Source: Haplomitrium mnioides
Taxonomy: Eukaryota; Marchantiophyta; Haplomitriopsida; Calobryales
Assembly: GCA_049999725.1 (NCBI GenBank)
Contig: JBNGIS010038730.1
Coordinates: 1-46,405, forward strand
Direction of reading: 5' to 3'
DNA: 46,405 nucleotides
The position numbers and the translations under genes were made by a program. The notes beneath the pieces were generated by a model. The model was not told the DNA's origin. It did not search any database and worked only from the letters and a program-made list of their open reading frames with translations. Each line of letters opens with the position of its first letter. The stretch's first letter is position 1. This document shows, in pieces, positions 43,475-46,405 of the stretch.

Positions 43475-43715
43475 TCTCGAGTATTTGATTGCCAGTGATG
43501 ATGTTTGATCCGAGACAATGTAGGAGAAAGCACAAGGTATTTTTTGGTGCAACTGTATATTCTCATGTTACCCCTATTTTTTTCATACAAGGTGTTATTA
43601 TTAGGTGAAATATGGCAAGTTGAAGCAATTCTATGCACATACAAAAGAGGTCACTCCGAGGGCGGAGTGAAAACATAGGAGGGGATAAAGTGTAGAAAGG
43701 CATGAAGATAGAAAT
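43475..43715 (+). other. gypsy-5 deletion junction
   Basis: Low-content sequence between the protease fragment and integrase tail. RT, RNase H and most of integrase are missing here. Confidence 0.5.
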
Positions 43716-44085
43716 TTGGAGAGGGCTACACAAACTTGTAGCCAACAATTGATGGAGCTAGAAGAAGCGCGTGTGATAGCTGAGGTCAGTATTTACAAGG
43801 CCCAAGACCAGCAAAAGAGGAGTCATGACAAAAGATTTGGGAAGAGAAGACCTATGGTGTTTCAAGAAGGAGATTGGATAATGGTATTCGACTCCAATTG
43901 ATATAAGTGAAAGCAAAAGAAGTTCTTACCAAGGTATTTTGGACCTTTTGTGGTGCAGAAATTGCATTCAAATTGCACTTATGACTTTTTTGAGTTAACA
44001 GGAAGGCATTATGATCGTGCGAACTACGATAAGATGAAACCATTTTATACTCATAAGGAAGAACTCACTCCGAGGGCAGAGTGAA
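43716..44085 (+). pseudogene. gypsy-5 integrase C-terminal tail
   Basis: The stretch Q-Q-L-M-E-L-E-E-A-R-V-I-A-E-V, H-D-K-R-F-G and F-Q-E-G-D-W-I-M-V-F-D-S, then P-R-Y-F-G-P-F-V-V, Y-D-R-A-N-Y-D-K-M-K and P-F-Y, matches the end of plant gypsy integrases. A TGA and a TGA/TAA-containing patch near 43899-43910 interrupt it. Confidence 0.85.
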
Positions 44086-44104
44086 ACGTTATAGGTAGGT
44101 AAAA

Positions 44105-45213
44105 TGTGAAGTTATAGGATGGTTTTGTAAGAATTTTTAATGTGATTAGACCATTGTCATAGAATGGGATGCATTGTGATGTAGTATGGAGAAGACTTAG
44201 AAGTTATTATGAGAAACTTAGATTTGATTGGTTTTCTTCAATATGTGTAGATTTGAGTACATAGTAAATTGTGTTCTTATTAGAAATATTTAGAAGCTGA
44301 CATTTTAAAAAGGGATATAATATTGCTCAAGTAGCTAGAGAAAATTTACAAAAGTGAAAAATCTCTTGTAGACCAGAAGTTATAACCAGTCAAAGTTACA
44401 AAAGTGGTGTGGAAAAAGTCAAAATAGAGAGTATCTAAAGATTATAAATAAAAATATTATTATATAGGTAGAAATCTTACTTGACAAGAATTACAACAAG
44501 GTATAGTACAGTCAAGCTGAATAAGTATTAAGAACTTTATAAAGACTCTTCTAAAATAGACTAAAGAGGATAAAAGTCAAGAAAAGTCAATTTGTTCTTT
44601 GACTTATTCTTTGAGAGAATCTCGAAGTATCATCTTAGAAAAAAAATTTATGAACAAATACAAGGTAGAAAAATCTTGGATCAATTGTTGAAATTCTTTG
44701 ACAAGAGAAGCTCCAAATGAGAAGTTGCTTCTTGAAGAAGAAAACAAAAATAAAAGGTGGAGATACTTGAGGAGCACTTTTAGGATTTAATAATTAGAGA
44801 GATAATATAATGAGGAGGAGAAGAGAAGAGAGGAGCTTGAGTTAGGACTTGCTTTCATTTGTGGCTTGAGACTTGAGAGTTATGAGAAACCTTGGGAGAA
44901 GCGCTTGGAGGAACTCTTAGAAGAGTTACTTTGAAGACTCACTGGAGGGCAAGTATTTGAGAAGTGGTTTGTCATAGAGTGAGTAGTTTGTTGAGAATTA
45001 GAAGGATGAGAGCAAGAGTGTTTTGTGTGAGAACAGTTGGAGCTAAGAGTGGAGAATTCCAATATATTTTGCATTGAGTACTTATGTTTGGTAAACTTTG
45101 TAGAATTTATTGTGTTTGATGATTGCAACCACACTTCCACCCACCTCTCATATTCAATATGCACTCAACATCAAAGTCACATAAGGAGAAATTGGCGAAG
45201 CCTCTAATAGGCA
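44105..45213 (+). repeat. 3' LTR of gypsy-5 (1109 bp)
   Basis: It starts TGTGAAG and ends TAATAGGCA. It aligns with the 5' LTR over its first 780 bp, then continues for about 330 bp that the 5' LTR has lost. A roughly 75-bp deletion at about 44808 removes the TATA region. Confidence 0.8.
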
Positions 45214-46190
45214 AATCCAACCATCAGAGATAATTCATCATCTTGAAGATCTTGATCATCATGAATAACATTGTTTGTTTCTTTGTAATAAGTTTCCAAA
45301 GGATGAAGTACTCTTTGGAGATTGATAGAACTACACCATGACGAAAAAAAATCTTCATCAATATCTTGAACATTATGAAATGTTTTTTGTAATATAATCA
45401 GTGCCCTCGACGATAACTCTAACGAAATATTGATTGATTAAGACTCTTTGCTAGAATCATTTCCCAAACTATCATATAAAGATTTCTCCAAGAGAATTTG
45501 GTTTGTTTCAGATTTCCTAATCTCATTGTGAGGTCCAACTTGAATTGAAATCAATTGTTGTTTGAGTGGTTCCATCAATGACAACGATTCATCTCCAAAA
45601 TTGAAACCGTCCATTGATTCTATGCTTTTTGTGTTTTGGACAAACATAATTTGATCTCTAATTTCAAGATCTTCATCAAATGAGGACAAAGAAATGTCCA
45701 CAACTGTTTGGAAATTCCGACTTGAATGTCTTTCAGATGATCTCTTGAAGTTGTCAAAATAAAGATTCAACTTTGACCACTTCACCGGTAACAAAGATCG
45801 AATGCCTACATAAAGTTGAGTCTTGGATCCTATGTGGGCATTGGGTACTCTTGGATCCTTTAAGTGTAGCTTAATCACTTCTTGTTCTTTTGCGCGCAAT
45901 GGATTCCCTCCTAGACCATATGCACACATAGGGTTCAATCCCTATTCCTATGCCCACATAGGGTTCACCTTCTTGACCTCATTGGGTAGAGCTATCTGAT
46001 TCAATAAAAGCAATCTTTCCCCCAATAAACTTGCAATCACACTTGACGCTTTGAGTAGTCCATCGCTTACCTTCCAAGAATTGCAGTTTGAACAAATCTC
46101 TAGCTGTCGATCAAAAGTAACACTTTTATGTGAACATGAATCTTGCATTTCTAACCTCTTCTTGCTTTTGAATACTCCAACCATTGACAA
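45214..46190 (-). pseudogene. Transposase-like gene, N-terminal part
   Basis: Minus-strand open stretches 46190-45948 and 45938-45438, plus a shifted tail to 45214, form the likely N-terminal region. It has K-S-K-K-R near the start, C-S-H-K then C-S-N-C-N-S-W-K-V (a possible metal-binding cluster), a Ser-rich segment, and an acidic end (I-H-D-D-Q-D-L-Q-D-D-E-L). No named domain is recognised. The ATG at 46190 is the first in frame and a reasonable start. Palindrome-word sequence at 45830-45975 interrupts it, perhaps an intron remnant. Continuity with 41977 downward is inferred from the gypsy-5 flanks. Confidence 0.55.
45830..45975. repeat. Palindrome-word array in the transposase N-terminal region
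   Basis: Variants of the word lie at 45834-45843 (atgtgggcat), 45890-45900 (tgcgcgca), 45920-45929 (atgcacacat) and 45950-45959 (atgcccacat), the last two each followed by agggttca. Less regular than the methyltransferase introns. Confidence 0.7.
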
Positions 46191-46214
46191 AGATTACTAA
46201 AAAATCAACCACTT

Positions 46215-46244
46215 GTTGACAATATTTTAACAAATATTGTCAAC
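46215..46244. other. Perfect 13-bp hairpin upstream of the transposase start
   Basis: gttgacaatattt (46215-46227) and aaatattgtcaac (46232-46244) are exact complements with a 4-base loop (taac). It lies 25 bases upstream of the presumed ATG on the minus strand. Confidence 0.85.
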
Positions 46245-46405
46245 TTCTAACGGACTACTTAAAATAAGTGTTTTTGCATAAAGCTTTGCAAAATGACAAA
46301 ATTGTGAACTTTTTGTGAAGAAAATGAAACAAAGAAATTGGAAAGATGAAAAAAAAATGATGCTTTATATACTAACTTTTTTTCTTGCACCACACAAACC
46401 TACGT
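46245..46405. other. AT-rich sequence to window end
   Basis: Possible 5' flank of the minus-strand transposase gene. No promoter element is called with confidence. Confidence 0.3.

Larger units (their letters stand above)
41978..45213 (+). mobile_element. gypsy-5: LTR-flanked Ty3/gypsy deletion derivative (3.2 kb)
   Basis: Two related LTRs (41978-42836 and 44105-45213) flank only a protease piece and an integrase tail. Gag, RT and RNase H are absent, so this copy could move only with help, if at all. The flanks ggtcc (41973-41977) and aatcc (45214-45218) agree at three of five bases. Removing the element joins the two parts of the transposase gene in frame. Confidence 0.82.

Overview
The window looks like nuclear DNA of a land plant with a large, repeat-choked genome. 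No ordinary host gene, tRNA or rRNA was found. Nearly everything recognisable is transposable-element coding sequence, mostly decayed and often nested. Families like these suggest a non-flowering plant (gymnosperm, fern or lycophyte), but that is inference and no species can be named. All similarities were judged by eye from translations and base-by-base comparison. Boundaries of decayed elements are approximate unless a defined end is stated.

Layout. 1-3898 (+): 3' part of a rather intact Ty1/copia element (copia-1, cut by the window edge) with its 3' LTR. It sits inside an older minus-strand Ty3/gypsy element (gypsy-1, 3899-9440) that reads gag, protease, a C5-type DNA cytosine methyltransferase, reverse transcriptase. 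A 362-bp solo-LTR-like insert (7272-7633) splits gag from protease. 9441-12359: unassigned sequence with a false-looking 10-N gap and a recurring TCGACGA word. 12360-17240 (+): a second, older copia element (copia-2) with both LTRs and a primer-binding site. 17239-18450 (+): a gypsy integrase ending in a PHD-type zinc finger. 19180-27655 (-): remains of two more gypsy elements (gypsy-3, gypsy-4).

28.3-46.4 kb is the unusual part. It holds (i) a broken, intron-containing minus-strand gene (30660-34651) joining a ParB-like domain to a beta-class DNA N-methyltransferase; (ii) a broken minus-strand gene (46190-37020) of the transposase-like family carrying an H-T-H-D-x-I-D-Q motif, interrupted by a 2549-bp solo LTR (38438-40986) and a 3.2-kb gypsy deletion derivative (41978-45213); (iii) inverted copies of a roughly 1.1-kb unit on both sides of the methyltransferase gene; (iv) an inverted duplication of the transposase 3' end; and (v) arrays of a palindromic word, core ATGCGCGCAT, seen only in this 18-kb stretch and partly lying in the methyltransferase introns.

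Together the window shows two unrelated kinds of DNA methyltransferase associated with mobile elements: a cytosine-C5 enzyme built into a gypsy polyprotein, and an amino-methyltransferase with a ParB-like domain near a transposase gene. All copies here carry stops or frameshifts, so none is expected to be functional as it stands.
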